Below are positions 23,609 through 33,014 of a stretch of 64,000 nucleotides of DNA, piece by piece. The translations under genes were made by a program, and so were the position numbers. This DNA comes from an uncultured Chromatiaceae bacterium (GTDB lineage Bacteria; Pseudomonadota; Gammaproteobacteria; Enterobacterales; Alteromonadaceae), in the NCBI GenBank assembly GCA_937978655.1, contig CALJUX010000082.1:1-64000 (forward strand). Direction: 5' to 3'. Under the pieces are notes generated by a model. The model had not been told where the DNA came from. It was given only the letters and a program-made list of their open reading frames with translations, and made no database searches. Positions within the stretch are counted from its first letter, which is position 1; each line of letters begins with the position of its first letter.

Positions 23609-25270
23609 TTACGCTTCAGCAGCAAAGCTGTCACGTAAGCCAACAGTACGGTTAAATACCAGACGATCGCTGCTGGAATCGCGATTATCGGCACAATAAT
23701 AACCTTCGCGTTCAAACTGATAGGCCTGCTCAGCCCTGGCGTTGACCAGACTTGGTTCAACAAAGCCTTGCTTCAGCGTCAGCGATGCCGGGTGAATGAC
23801 CTGAATAAAGTCATCTTCCGCCGCCGGGTTGGCCACGCTGAATAACCGGTCATAGACACGGAATTCCGCAGCTTTGGCCTGTGACGCTTCCACCCAGTGG
23901 ATCACACCGCGGACTTTGCGGCCATCGGCCGGATTTTTCCCCAGCGTTTCAGGGTCATAGCTGCAGATCAGCTCCACGATGTTACCGTCGGCGTCTTTGA
24001 TGACTTCGTCGGCACGGATCACATAAGCACCACGCAACCGCACTTCGCCGCCGGACACCATGCGTTTGTAATGTTTGTTGGCTTCTTCGCGGAAATCGGC
24101 CCGGTCAATATACAACACTTTGCCAAATGGCACTTTGCGGCTGCCCAGGCTGTCATCTTTTGGATGATTGGCCACGTCCAGCCATTCCACGTCAGCGTTG
24201 AAGTTACTGATCGTCACTTTTAACGGGTCCAGCACCGCCATAGCGCGCGGGGCGTGAGCATCGAGATCTTCGCGGATACAGGCTTCTAACGCACTCATCT
24301 CGATGACGTTGTCTTGTTTGGTGATGCCGATGCGCTTGGCGAACTCACGCAATGACGCCGGTGTGTAACCGCGACGGCGCAGGCCAGCAATGGTTGGCAT
24401 CCGCGGGTCATCCCAACCTGAGACATGGCCGCCTTCAACCAGCTGGTGCAATTTGCGCTTACTCATCACCTGATATTCCAGGTTCAGCCGCGAGAACTCA
24501 ATTTGCTGTGGGTGGCAGGCAATAGTGATGTTATCGAGGATCCAGTCGTACAAACGGCGGTTATCCTGAAACTCCAGCGTACACAAAGAATGTGTGATGC
24601 CTTCAAGCGCGTCAGAAATACAGTGGGTAAAATCGTACATCGGGTAGATGCACCATTTGTCACCGGTTTGATGGTGATGAGCAAACTTGACGCGATAAAT
24701 CACCGGGTCGCGCATACAGATAAAAGACGACGCCATGTCGATTTTGGCGCGCAGCGAACACTCGCCTTCTTTAAAACCACCGGCGCGCATTTTCTCAAAC
24801 AACGCCAGGTTTTCTGCAGGACTGGTATCACGCGTTGGGCTTGGTTTGCCAGGCTGGGTCAGGCTGCCGCGATATTCACGCATTTCTTCGGCATTTAAGA
24901 AACAAACATACGCCAGACCTTTGTTAATCAATTCAACGGCATAACCATATAAAGCGTCAAAATAGTCGGACGAATAACGGACATTGCCGTCCCACTGGTA
25001 ACCCAGCCACTGCACATCCTGCTGGATTGAATTGACGAAATCGATATTTTCTTTTTCCGGGTTCGTGTCATCAAAACGTAGATTACAGGCCCCCTGATAA
25101 TCCTGAGCAATGCCGAAATTCAGGCAAATGGATTTGGCATGACCAATATGTAAATAACCATTTGGCTCCGGCGGGAAACGGGTCTGCACTGTGCTGTGCT
25201 TGCCGGATGCCAGGTCGGCATCAATGATTTGCCGGATAAAATTCGTGGGGCGTGTCTCGATGTCCGCCAT
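23609..25270 (-). CDS. glnS: Glutaminyl-tRNA synthetase
   Basis: GlnRS charges tRNA-Gln with glutamine. The product of 553 residues is almost the size of the E. coli enzyme (554). The class I motifs are HIGHAKSICLNF near residue 40 and VMSKRKL as the KMSKS loop. The N-terminus NFIRQIIDADL and the substrate motif RFPPEPNGYLHIGH are typical. ATG 25270, with AAGGA about 10 bases upstream, is chosen over an open extension to 25396, which lacks family similarity and would include the promoter. It ends in a strong terminator. Confidence 0.97.
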   Translation of the reverse strand: MADIETRPTNFIRQIIDADLASGKHSTVQTRFPPEPNGYLHIGHAKSICLNFGIAQDYQGACNLRFDDTNPEKENIDFVNSIQQDVQWLGYQWDGNVRYSSDYFDALYGYAVELINKGLAYVCFLNAEEMREYRGSLTQPGKPSPTRDTSPAENLALFEKMRAGGFKEGECSLRAKIDMASSFICMRDPVIYRVKFAHHHQTGDKWCIYPMYDFTHCISDALEGITHSLCTLEFQDNRRLYDWILDNITIACHPQQIEFSRLNLEYQVMSKRKLHQLVEGGHVSGWDDPRMPTIAGLRRRGYTPASLREFAKRIGITKQDNVIEMSALEACIREDLDAHAPRAMAVLDPLKVTISNFNADVEWLDVANHPKDDSLGSRKVPFGKVLYIDRADFREEANKHYKRMVSGGEVRLRGAYVIRADEVIKDADGNIVELICSYDPETLGKNPADGRKVRGVIHWVEASQAKAAEFRVYDRLFSVANPAAEDDFIQVIHPASLTLKQGFVEPSLVNARAEQAYQFEREGYYCADNRDSSSDRLVFNRTVGLRDSFAAEA

Positions 25271-25340
25271 ATAAATCAGGTCCTTGTTGCGATAATCGTT
25301 GAAATGAATGCTGAAATAAACAGATGTTGCATAACGTCGC

Positions 25341-25346
25341 ATTATA
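25341..25346 (-). promoter_or_regulatory. glnS -10 box
   Basis: A perfect TATAAT on the minus strand lies 70 bases before the glnS ATG, followed by GCGACG. The best -35 is TGGTCA at 16-base spacing. Its position rules out the longer open frame as the glnS start. Confidence 0.5.
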
Positions 25347-25491
25347 ACACCGGCACCAGCGCTGACCAGTAGCACTTTGGCCTCTGCACGAGCCACACTC
25401 AGAAAAACCGGCCCGTGTAACAGCCTGCATCATTGCGCGTTGGCTTAAGCGTCCGCTGCAACGCCGGCAAGCTCTGGTCACAAAAAGCACA

Positions 25492-25512
25492 AAGGCGGCA
25501 CAAGGCCGCCTT
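25492..25512 (-). terminator. Terminator of the S10 peptidase gene
   Basis: AAGGCGGC (25492-25499) pairs with GCCGCCTT (25505-25512). On the minus strand the stem is followed by TTTGTGCTTTTTG, an imperfect U tract, about 20 bases past the S10 stop. Confidence 0.65.
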
Positions 25513-25531
25513 CGCGCTGTGCGGCTGCATG

Positions 25532-27061
25532 TCAGTATTTAGCGGCCTCGCCTTCTTTTGGCAACGCGGCTTTGATAAAAGCACGCAGGTCGTCATTGGA
25601 CTGTTTTAAATCCTCATAACGCAGATACATCATATGACCGCTGCGATAACCTTTAAAACTTAAGCGCGATTTCATTTTGCCGCTGGGGTCCAGCTGCCAC
25701 ATGCTGTACTTGGCATCAAAATAGTTGGTGGCACCATCATAATAACCAGACTGGATCATCACGTTCAGGTACGGGTTTTGTGCCATCGCCTGGCGCAGGT
25801 TCTCACCGGTCTGGTCGCCATCGCGGTTCCACGGATGCACCGGGCCAAACATATTGTATTTGATGTCGGTTTTATAATTCAGGCTGGTACGCAGGTAATG
25901 GTTAATCGCCGGCGTGAATGAGTGTAACCAGGAAGTCAGTTCGGCATTGTAATCCGGCTCTGCGCCGGCTTCTTTGCGATCAATCCCCAGATAACGGGAG
26001 TCCAGCCGGCCGACAGTCTGACCGCGGTCACGCAGTAACTCTTTCCAGAAATAATCGGTTGGAATATCCAGATTATTCGACAGTACCGCCTGCACCGATA
26101 AACCGGAGAATTTCGCCACTTGCTCAGCGATTTGCTGGCGGTCAGCCGCTTCAACAAAAGAACCTTTGGCTAAATGCGGCAAGTAGCTGTTCAGGGTAAA
26201 TTGCTCAGACTGCGCCAGCACGTCCATCAGGTCCAGTTGCTGCAGTTCTGGTGATAATTTCTTGTGATACCAGGCGGTTGCGGTGTAATACGGTAGCCGG
26301 TTCGCTACATCGACCGGGCCTTCGCGTTTGATGCCAAGCTCGGTTGGCGACACCAAAATCACGCCGTTTAAATACATCCACTCTTTATTTTGCAGCGCCA
26401 GTGCCAAGCCCGACACCCGTGTCGTGCCATAGCTTTCGCCAATTAAAAACTTCGGTGACGGCCAGCGCTGATGGCGACTGACAAAAGTCTCAATCCAGGA
26501 CGACAGGTAATTCACATCTTCATTGACGCCAAAAAACATTTTTTGCTGAGCGTCGCGCGATGGCATTTTGCCGTCTTTGCCCGGTAACACGCGCGAATAC
26601 GCTGTATTGACCGGGTTTACAAACACGATGTCGGCCGTGTCGAGCACTGAATACGGATTGTCTTTGGTGCCGTACGGCTGCAACGGGTAGCCTTCGCTGT
26701 CGACATTCAGCGCGCGTGGCCCGGTGTAAGCGATTTGCATCCAGACCGATGCCGAACCCGGACCGCCGTTAAACGAAATCAACAAAGGCCGCTTGGACCT
26801 GTCTTTGACATCGGAGCGCTCGTAATAGGTATAAAACAAAGTCGCGGTCGGATTACCTTCTTCGTCCCACACCGGCTGGGTGCCGGTTTCGGCGGTATAG
26901 GGGAAGCTGACATTATTCACTTCAGCCTGGTGTTTGGTGACCACCACCGCATCGACATCGATTTGACGGTTATGGCTGGCCGGCGCCGGCTCGGCGGCCT
27001 GTACCAGCAACATCGGCATACTCAGCAACAGGGCTGACAGCAAAAAGACTTTATGTTTCAT
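25532..27061 (-). CDS. S10 family serine carboxypeptidase, exported
   Basis: The 509-residue protein carries a signal peptide (MKHKVFLLSALLLSMPML to about residue 22) and the serine carboxypeptidase fold. The oxyanion region FNGGPGSASVW, the nucleophile motif LIGESYGTTR and the terminal His region RSGHMMYLR are all present, so it is probably an active periplasmic enzyme that trims peptides from their C-terminus. ATG 27061 begins the signal peptide; the open frame continues to 27295 but that segment is unlike the family and lies in the divergent promoter region. It is divergent from the TPR kinase gene. Confidence 0.9.
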   Translation of the reverse strand: MKHKVFLLSALLLSMPMLLVQAAEPAPASHNRQIDVDAVVVTKHQAEVNNVSFPYTAETGTQPVWDEEGNPTATLFYTYYERSDVKDRSKRPLLISFNGGPGSASVWMQIAYTGPRALNVDSEGYPLQPYGTKDNPYSVLDTADIVFVNPVNTAYSRVLPGKDGKMPSRDAQQKMFFGVNEDVNYLSSWIETFVSRHQRWPSPKFLIGESYGTTRVSGLALALQNKEWMYLNGVILVSPTELGIKREGPVDVANRLPYYTATAWYHKKLSPELQQLDLMDVLAQSEQFTLNSYLPHLAKGSFVEAADRQQIAEQVAKFSGLSVQAVLSNNLDIPTDYFWKELLRDRGQTVGRLDSRYLGIDRKEAGAEPDYNAELTSWLHSFTPAINHYLRTSLNYKTDIKYNMFGPVHPWNRDGDQTGENLRQAMAQNPYLNVMIQSGYYDGATNYFDAKYSMWQLDPSGKMKSRLSFKGYRSGHMMYLRYEDLKQSNDDLRAFIKAALPKEGEAAKY

Positions 27062-27294
27062 TGGAAGACTCTTGGTTAGACAAAGAAAACAGCTGACCCT
27101 GATTAAACTGCGGGAATGCCTTTGAAATATAGTCAGACTGAGACCAATAACCAAAATACAGGTTAAGTGCGCAGCAGCGAGGCCAGACCGGTAAACATCC
27201 ACTATGGTTTCACAACAAGAAACCTTCGCTGGGATCTGGGACCTCACCGCGCAGCAAGCGGATTGCTGCGATATGGTATTGGCGGGTAACCACA

Positions 27295-29343
27295 ATGAGC
27301 GCTGTTATGTCCCGGCATCGTTGCAGCACCTGGTTATTGACTTTCCTCATCAGCCTGCCTTTTTCACTACACGCCGGCGCGCCGGCATGGCAAGCCGAGC
27401 TGGAAAAAATACAGGTCCAGAGTAAAAGCCAGCCACGCGAGGCCAATATCCTGATTGATCAGTGGCTGCGTCAGATCAGCCCGACCGAACTGGATCTGCG
27501 TGAGCAACTAATCAATACCAAAGCCTATAACCTGATTATTCTGTCGGAGCACAACAACGCCGAACAGTTACTGCAAACCTGGCGTGACGAGATGCAGGCC
27601 GTTGCTCCGGCGCGGACCACCAGGGCATTGGAGCTGAGTGGTTATATCGCTATGCGGCGTGGTGAACATGCGAAGGCCAGCCTGATGCTGAAACAGGCTC
27701 TGCAACAGGCCACAACATTTCATCAGCGGGAACGGCAAATTACCACACGTATTTACACCGCGATGCAGGCGATGCAAACCGGGCAATACGACAGCGCGTT
27801 AACGGTACTGTTACAGGCAAAAGCGCTGAATTCGCAGCAACCATTCGCTTATCTGCAGGTCAATATCGCGAATAATCTCAGTACCTTATATCTGGATATG
27901 GGACTATATGCCGAGGCCTTGCCGATATTACAGGCAGCGCTGGCTGATCCGTCATTTCAGCCCGCTGACCTCTGGTATGTGCAGATGAACCTCGCCCGCT
28001 GTTACCTCGGGATGCAACAACCCGAAATGGCCTTGCCGTTTGCTCAACAAGCACTGGCAGGGTATCAGCAACGCAATGACCCGTATTATCTGAGCGTGGT
28101 CTATCTGATGCTGGCGCAGATTTCAGCACAGCCCCACCCCGTGCTTGCAAGCCAGTATTTGGCTGACTCACTGAAACTGGCTGAGAAACACCACCTTAAC
28201 CAGCAGCTGTCCGATGGCTATTTACTACGCAGTCAGTTACAGCAACAAGCCGGACACATTGCCGAGGCGCTGCAATCACTACAGCTGCATCTGCAATTTT
28301 ATAAGGTTTATCACAATGAAGCGGCTCAGGATCAGGCCCTGGCTCTGCGCGTCCAAATCGACAGTTTGCAGCATCAGCAGGATATGTCCGATCTGCGGCA
28401 AAAAGTTGAAGTCAATGCGCTGAAAAGCGCGCACCAGACCCGCATCAGCTGGATGATTGCCGCGGCGACCGGCACCGTGATCCTGTTGTTGCTGGCATTG
28501 ATGCGCCTGCAACAGCGAAAACGCGCTCAGGCGGAGCTGTTGTCTGGCCGGCTTGCCAGCGCTTATCAGCAGTTACAACAAACCCAGCAGGAACTGGTAA
28601 CTTCAGAGAAGATGGCCGCCATTGCCGGTATGGTGGCGGGCCTCGCGCATGAACTGAATACACCGCTCGGTATTCTGACCACCGCGGTGAGTCTGGCACA
28701 GGAGAAAACCGCTGAGTTTGAGGCCAAACTGCAACAAGGCCTGACCCGGCAGGATTTACAGCAATATCTGGCCACGAGTAGCGAAGTTGCGGCTCTGGCC
28801 GCCAAGAACGTCGAACGATGTGCCGCATTGGTGCAAAACTTTAAGCAATTGGCGGTCGGTCGCAGTGAGGTGTTAACCGAATTTAATTTACAGCTGTTGA
28901 TTGGCGATATCAGCACTTTGCTCAGTTCGAAACTGGCGCAACAACAAATCCAGCTGAAGTATGCCGACACCGATTTGATGCTGCATGCCGACGTGCAGCA
29001 TTTTCAATTGTTGCTGATTGAACTACTGAATAATGCCTTGCTGCATGCCTTTTGCAGCAGGGACGACGGCCGTATCGACCTCAGTATCCGCTTAGGTGAA
29101 ACTCACTTTGAACTGCTCTATCAGGACGACGGCGTCGGCTTTTCGCAGGGGTCACCGGACAAAGTGTTTGAGCCATTCTTCACCACCAGCCGCAGCAGCG
29201 GCCATACCGGGCTTGGGCTTAATCTGGTGTATAACCTGGTGACAGTGGCTCTGCAGGGTGAGATCAAGGCGTTACCGGTCAACCAGGGGTTTGCCTTATG
29301 TTGCCGGCTGCCCAACCAGTGGCTGGCTACTCAGTCGCGTTAA
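27295..29343 (+). CDS. Sensor histidine kinase with periplasmic TPR domain
   Basis: This 682-residue protein has a signal or first membrane segment (about residues 10-28), a helical region of TPR-like repeats (about 40-370), one membrane helix (about 384-404), a coiled coil and a kinase core. The phospho-histidine is His452 in VAGLAHELNTPLGIL. The ATPase domain shows LLNNALLHAF, YQDDGVGF and GHTGLGLNLVYNLV. The TPR domain would lie in the periplasm and bind a protein or peptide ligand. No response regulator is adjacent, so the partner is unknown. It is divergent from an S10 peptidase and convergent with sucD. Confidence 0.88.
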   Translation: MSAVMSRHRCSTWLLTFLISLPFSLHAGAPAWQAELEKIQVQSKSQPREANILIDQWLRQISPTELDLREQLINTKAYNLIILSEHNNAEQLLQTWRDEMQAVAPARTTRALELSGYIAMRRGEHAKASLMLKQALQQATTFHQRERQITTRIYTAMQAMQTGQYDSALTVLLQAKALNSQQPFAYLQVNIANNLSTLYLDMGLYAEALPILQAALADPSFQPADLWYVQMNLARCYLGMQQPEMALPFAQQALAGYQQRNDPYYLSVVYLMLAQISAQPHPVLASQYLADSLKLAEKHHLNQQLSDGYLLRSQLQQQAGHIAEALQSLQLHLQFYKVYHNEAAQDQALALRVQIDSLQHQQDMSDLRQKVEVNALKSAHQTRISWMIAAATGTVILLLLALMRLQQRKRAQAELLSGRLASAYQQLQQTQQELVTSEKMAAIAGMVAGLAHELNTPLGILTTAVSLAQEKTAEFEAKLQQGLTRQDLQQYLATSSEVAALAAKNVERCAALVQNFKQLAVGRSEVLTEFNLQLLIGDISTLLSSKLAQQQIQLKYADTDLMLHADVQHFQLLLIELLNNALLHAFCSRDDGRIDLSIRLGETHFELLYQDDGVGFSQGSPDKVFEPFFTTSRSSGHTGLGLNLVYNLVTVALQGEIKALPVNQGFALCCRLPNQWLATQSR

Positions 29344-29364
29344 GTATCCTGCCCAATAGTCAAA

Positions 29365-29394
29365 TAAAAAAACCCGTCACGAGGACGGGTTTTT
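29365..29394. terminator. Bidirectional terminator between TPR kinase and sucD
   Basis: An A run with AACCCGTC and GACGGGTT with a T run form a stem with U tracts on both strands. It serves the kinase gene (plus) and sucABCD (minus). Confidence 0.88.
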
Positions 29395-29418
29395 CAACAC
29401 TTCAAAACGAACCAGCTA

Positions 29419-30290
<872 letters not shown>

Positions 30291-30291
<1 letters not shown>

Positions 30292-31457
30292 TATTTGCCC
30301 TCCGCGGCTTTCACAACAGCTTTAGCAGCTTCTGACAATGAAGTCGCAGCGATGATGTTCAGGCCAGAACTTTGCAGTTTTTCTGCGCCTAATTCAGCGT
30401 TGTTACCTTCTAAACGTACTACTACTGGTACGCTTACACCAACTTCTTCAACTGCACCGATGATACCTTCTGCGATCATGTCGCAACGAACGATACCACC
30501 GAAGATGTTGACGAATACTGCTTTTACAGCAGAGTCAGACAGGATGATTTTGAATGCTTCGGTTACGCGCTCTTTGGTCGCACCGCCGCCAACGTCCAGG
30601 AAGTTTGCTGGCTGGCCACCGCTTAATTTCACGATGTCCATAGTACCCATCGCTAAACCGGCACCGTTGACCATACAACCGATGTTACCTTCTAAAGCAA
30701 CATAGTTCAGTTCCCACTGAGCAGCACGGGCTTCACGCTCGTCTTCTTGTGATGGGTCATGGAAAGCGCGCAGTTTTGGCTGGCGGTACAGTGCATTGCT
30801 GTCAGCAACCAGTTTGGCATCTAAACAGTGCAGGTTGCCTGCAGTGGTGATAACCAGCGGGTTCACTTCGATCAGTGCGATGTCCAGATCAACAAACATC
30901 TTGGCGAGGCCTAAGTAGATGTTGGTGAACTGTTTGATTTGCGTGGCGTTTAAGCCCAGCTTGAAGCCGATTTCACGCGCCTGGAACGGCTGAGCGCCTA
31001 CCAGCGGGTCAATCGCCATCTTGATGATTTTTTCTGGTGTTTCTTCCGCAACTTTCTCGATGTCCACACCGCCTTCAGTAGAGGCCATGAACACGATACG
31101 ACGGCTTGAACGGTCAACAACAGCACCTAAATACAGCTCTTTTTCGATATCTGTACAGGTTTCAACCAGGATCTTGCTGACAGGCTGACCTTTTTCGTCA
31201 GTCTGATAGGTCACCAGGTTCTTGCCCAGCCAGTTTTGGGCAAAGGTACGGATCTCTTCTTTAGAAGTAACTAATTTCACACCGCCCGCTTTACCGCGAC
31301 CACCAGCGTGAACCTGAGCTTTCACTACCCACTTGTTACCACCAATACGATCCGCTGCTTCTGCGGCGGCTTGTGGAGTTTCTTCCGCATAGCCTTCAGA
31401 TACAGGTAAACCGTATTCGCGAAACAGCTGTTTTGCCTGATACTCGTGCAAATTCAT
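30291..31457 (-). CDS. sucC: Succinyl-CoA synthetase beta subunit
   Basis: SucC supplies the nucleotide-binding half of succinyl-CoA synthetase. It is 388 residues, equal to the E. coli protein. An N-terminal ATP-grasp domain opens with MNLHEYQAKQLFREYGLPV and contains VVKAQVHAGGRGKAGGVK. The C-terminal ligase domain has GAGLAMGTMDIVKLSGG and VNIFGGIVRCD. It is separated from sucB by 252 bp holding an ERIC-like element and a strong hairpin, unusual inside a suc operon. Confidence 0.98.
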
Positions 31458-31542
31458 GGCTTATTTCCGTTTTTCTTTAGTTTGTGACCGGGACAACCGG
31501 CCTGACCCTTTGAGCAAAGTACGTGACTTGCCCAGATGATTT

Positions 31543-31572
31543 GGAGGTAGCGACAAAACAGCCGCTACCTCC
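31543..31572 (-). other. Strong hairpin upstream of sucC
   Basis: GGAGGTAGCG (31543-31552) and CGCTACCTCC (31563-31572) pair perfectly around a 10-nt loop. No U tract follows on the minus strand, so it is more likely an mRNA-stability or processing element in the sucB-sucC gap than a terminator. Confidence 0.5.
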
Positions 31573-31580
31573 GGTTTCTT

Positions 31581-31707
31581 CATCCCCTTCATCCTTGGCG
31601 CTGTGGGGTTGTTGGCTGCCTTCTTTCGACCCAGTCACATAGACTGCTATGTTTTTGGGTACTCTTTCAGTTGCCGCCTACCCACAACACCAATGATTTT
31701 GGGTATC
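31581..31707. repeat. ERIC-like intergenic repeat (127 bp)
   Basis: The sequence carries the landmarks of the ERIC/IRU family: GTTGGCTGC, then ACCCAGTCACATAG, a central dyad ACATAG/CTATGT, TTTTTGGGTACTC, GTTGCCGCC and a GGGTAT end. Its 127-bp length equals that of a classical ERIC. ERIC elements are non-coding, imperfectly palindromic and transcribed as part of mRNAs. Recognition is from memory of the family consensus, not from a search. Confidence 0.75.
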
Positions 31708-31709
31708 TA

Positions 31710-32897
31710 TTAAATGTCCAACAGAATACGCGTTGGATCTTCTAACAATTCTTTCACTGTGACCAGGAAGCCAACAGATTCTTTACCATCGATAATGCGG
31801 TGGTCATAAGACAGCGCCAGGTACATCATTGGCAGGATTTCCATCTTGCCGTCAACGACCATCACGCGGTCCTGGATTTTGTGCATACCCAGAATGGCTG
31901 ATTGTGGTGGGTTGATGATTGGTGTCGACATCAGCGAACCAAACACACCACCGTTGGTGATAGTGAAGTTACCGCCGGTCAGGTCATCGATTGACAGCTT
32001 GCCGTCACGGCCTTTCAGCGCTAAGTCTTTAATCGCTTTTTCGATTTCAGCCAGGTTCATCTTGTCGCAATCACGCAGCACCGGCGTCACCAGACCACGA
32101 GGTGTAGACACCGCGATGCTGACGTCGAAGTAGTTGTGATAGACGATATCATCGCCGTCGATAGCAGCATTGACTTCAGGGAAACGCTTCAGCGCTTCAG
32201 TCACTGCTTTGACGTAGAACGACATGAAACCTAAACGGATGCCGTGTTTCTTCTCAAACACGTCAGCATATTGCTTACGCAGGTCCATGATTGGTTTCAT
32301 GTTGACTTCGTTGAACGTGGTCAGCATGGCGGTAGAGTTTTTCGCTTCCAGCAGGCGGTTGGCGATGGTTTTACGCAGGCGCGTCATTGGTACACGTTTC
32401 TGTGAACGGTCACCTGAAACCACTGGTGCTGCAGCAACCGGAGCCGCAGCGGCTTTGGCAGGAGCAGCTGGTGCGCCTGACAGGAATTTTTCCACGTCTT
32501 CTTTGGTCACGCGGCCATTTTTACCAGAACCCTGGATTTTGGCAGCATCTAAGCCTTTTTCTGCGATGAGGCGACGCACTGACGGCGTCAGCACGTCGTC
32601 GCCGGCATCAACAGCTGGTGCGGCGGCTGGCGTCGCGGCAGCTGCAGGAGCAGCGGCAGCAGTCGCACCGGCGTTCAGGTGACCAATGACTTGCTCAGCC
32701 AGTACAGTTGCACCTTCAGCATGCACAATTTCGCCCATCACGCCGTCAGCTTGCGCCACGACTTCTAACACCACTTTGTCAGTTTCGATATCGACCAATA
32801 CCTGATCACGGCTGACGGCTTCACCTGTTTTTACATGCCAGGTGGCGATTGTTGCATCTGCAACTGATTCTGGAAGTACCGGGACTTTAATTTCCAC
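31710..32897 (-). CDS. sucB: Dihydrolipoyl succinyltransferase (E2 of 2-oxoglutarate dehydrogenase)
   Basis: SucB forms the core of 2-oxoglutarate dehydrogenase and passes succinyl groups from lipoate to CoA. The 395-residue protein has one N-terminal lipoyl domain with the attachment lysine Lys41 in DIETDKVVLE, an Ala/Pro-rich linker, an E3/E1-binding domain (about 105-140, SVRRLIAEKGLD) and a catalytic domain with SYDHRIIDGKE. It follows sucA on the same strand. No lpd (E3) gene lies in this cluster, so E3 must be encoded elsewhere. Confidence 0.98.
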   Translation of the reverse strand: MEIKVPVLPESVADATIATWHVKTGEAVSRDQVLVDIETDKVVLEVVAQADGVMGEIVHAEGATVLAEQVIGHLNAGATAAAAPAAAATPAAAPAVDAGDDVLTPSVRRLIAEKGLDAAKIQGSGKNGRVTKEDVEKFLSGAPAAPAKAAAAPVAAAPVVSGDRSQKRVPMTRLRKTIANRLLEAKNSTAMLTTFNEVNMKPIMDLRKQYADVFEKKHGIRLGFMSFYVKAVTEALKRFPEVNAAIDGDDIVYHNYFDVSIAVSTPRGLVTPVLRDCDKMNLAEIEKAIKDLALKGRDGKLSIDDLTGGNFTITNGGVFGSLMSTPIINPPQSAILGMHKIQDRVMVVDGKMEILPMMYLALSYDHRIIDGKESVGFLVTVKELLEDPTRILLDI

Positions 32898-33014
32898 TTT
32901 GTCACCTTTTTACAGATTGGTTTATGTCTGTCTTATCTTGGAAAACCAAAGTCAGTGCAGAAACCTGCACTGACCCGAAAAAATTAACCCGCAACCGAAG
33001 CTGCGGGGGATGTT

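Noticed and set aside
25271..25396. Long N-terminal extension of GlnRS
   Set aside because: It contains the likely -10 box, and the E. coli-length start at 25270 has a ribosome site.
27062..27295. Long N-terminal extension of the S10 peptidase
   Set aside because: It has no family similarity, lies before a clear signal peptide, and occupies the divergent promoter gap.
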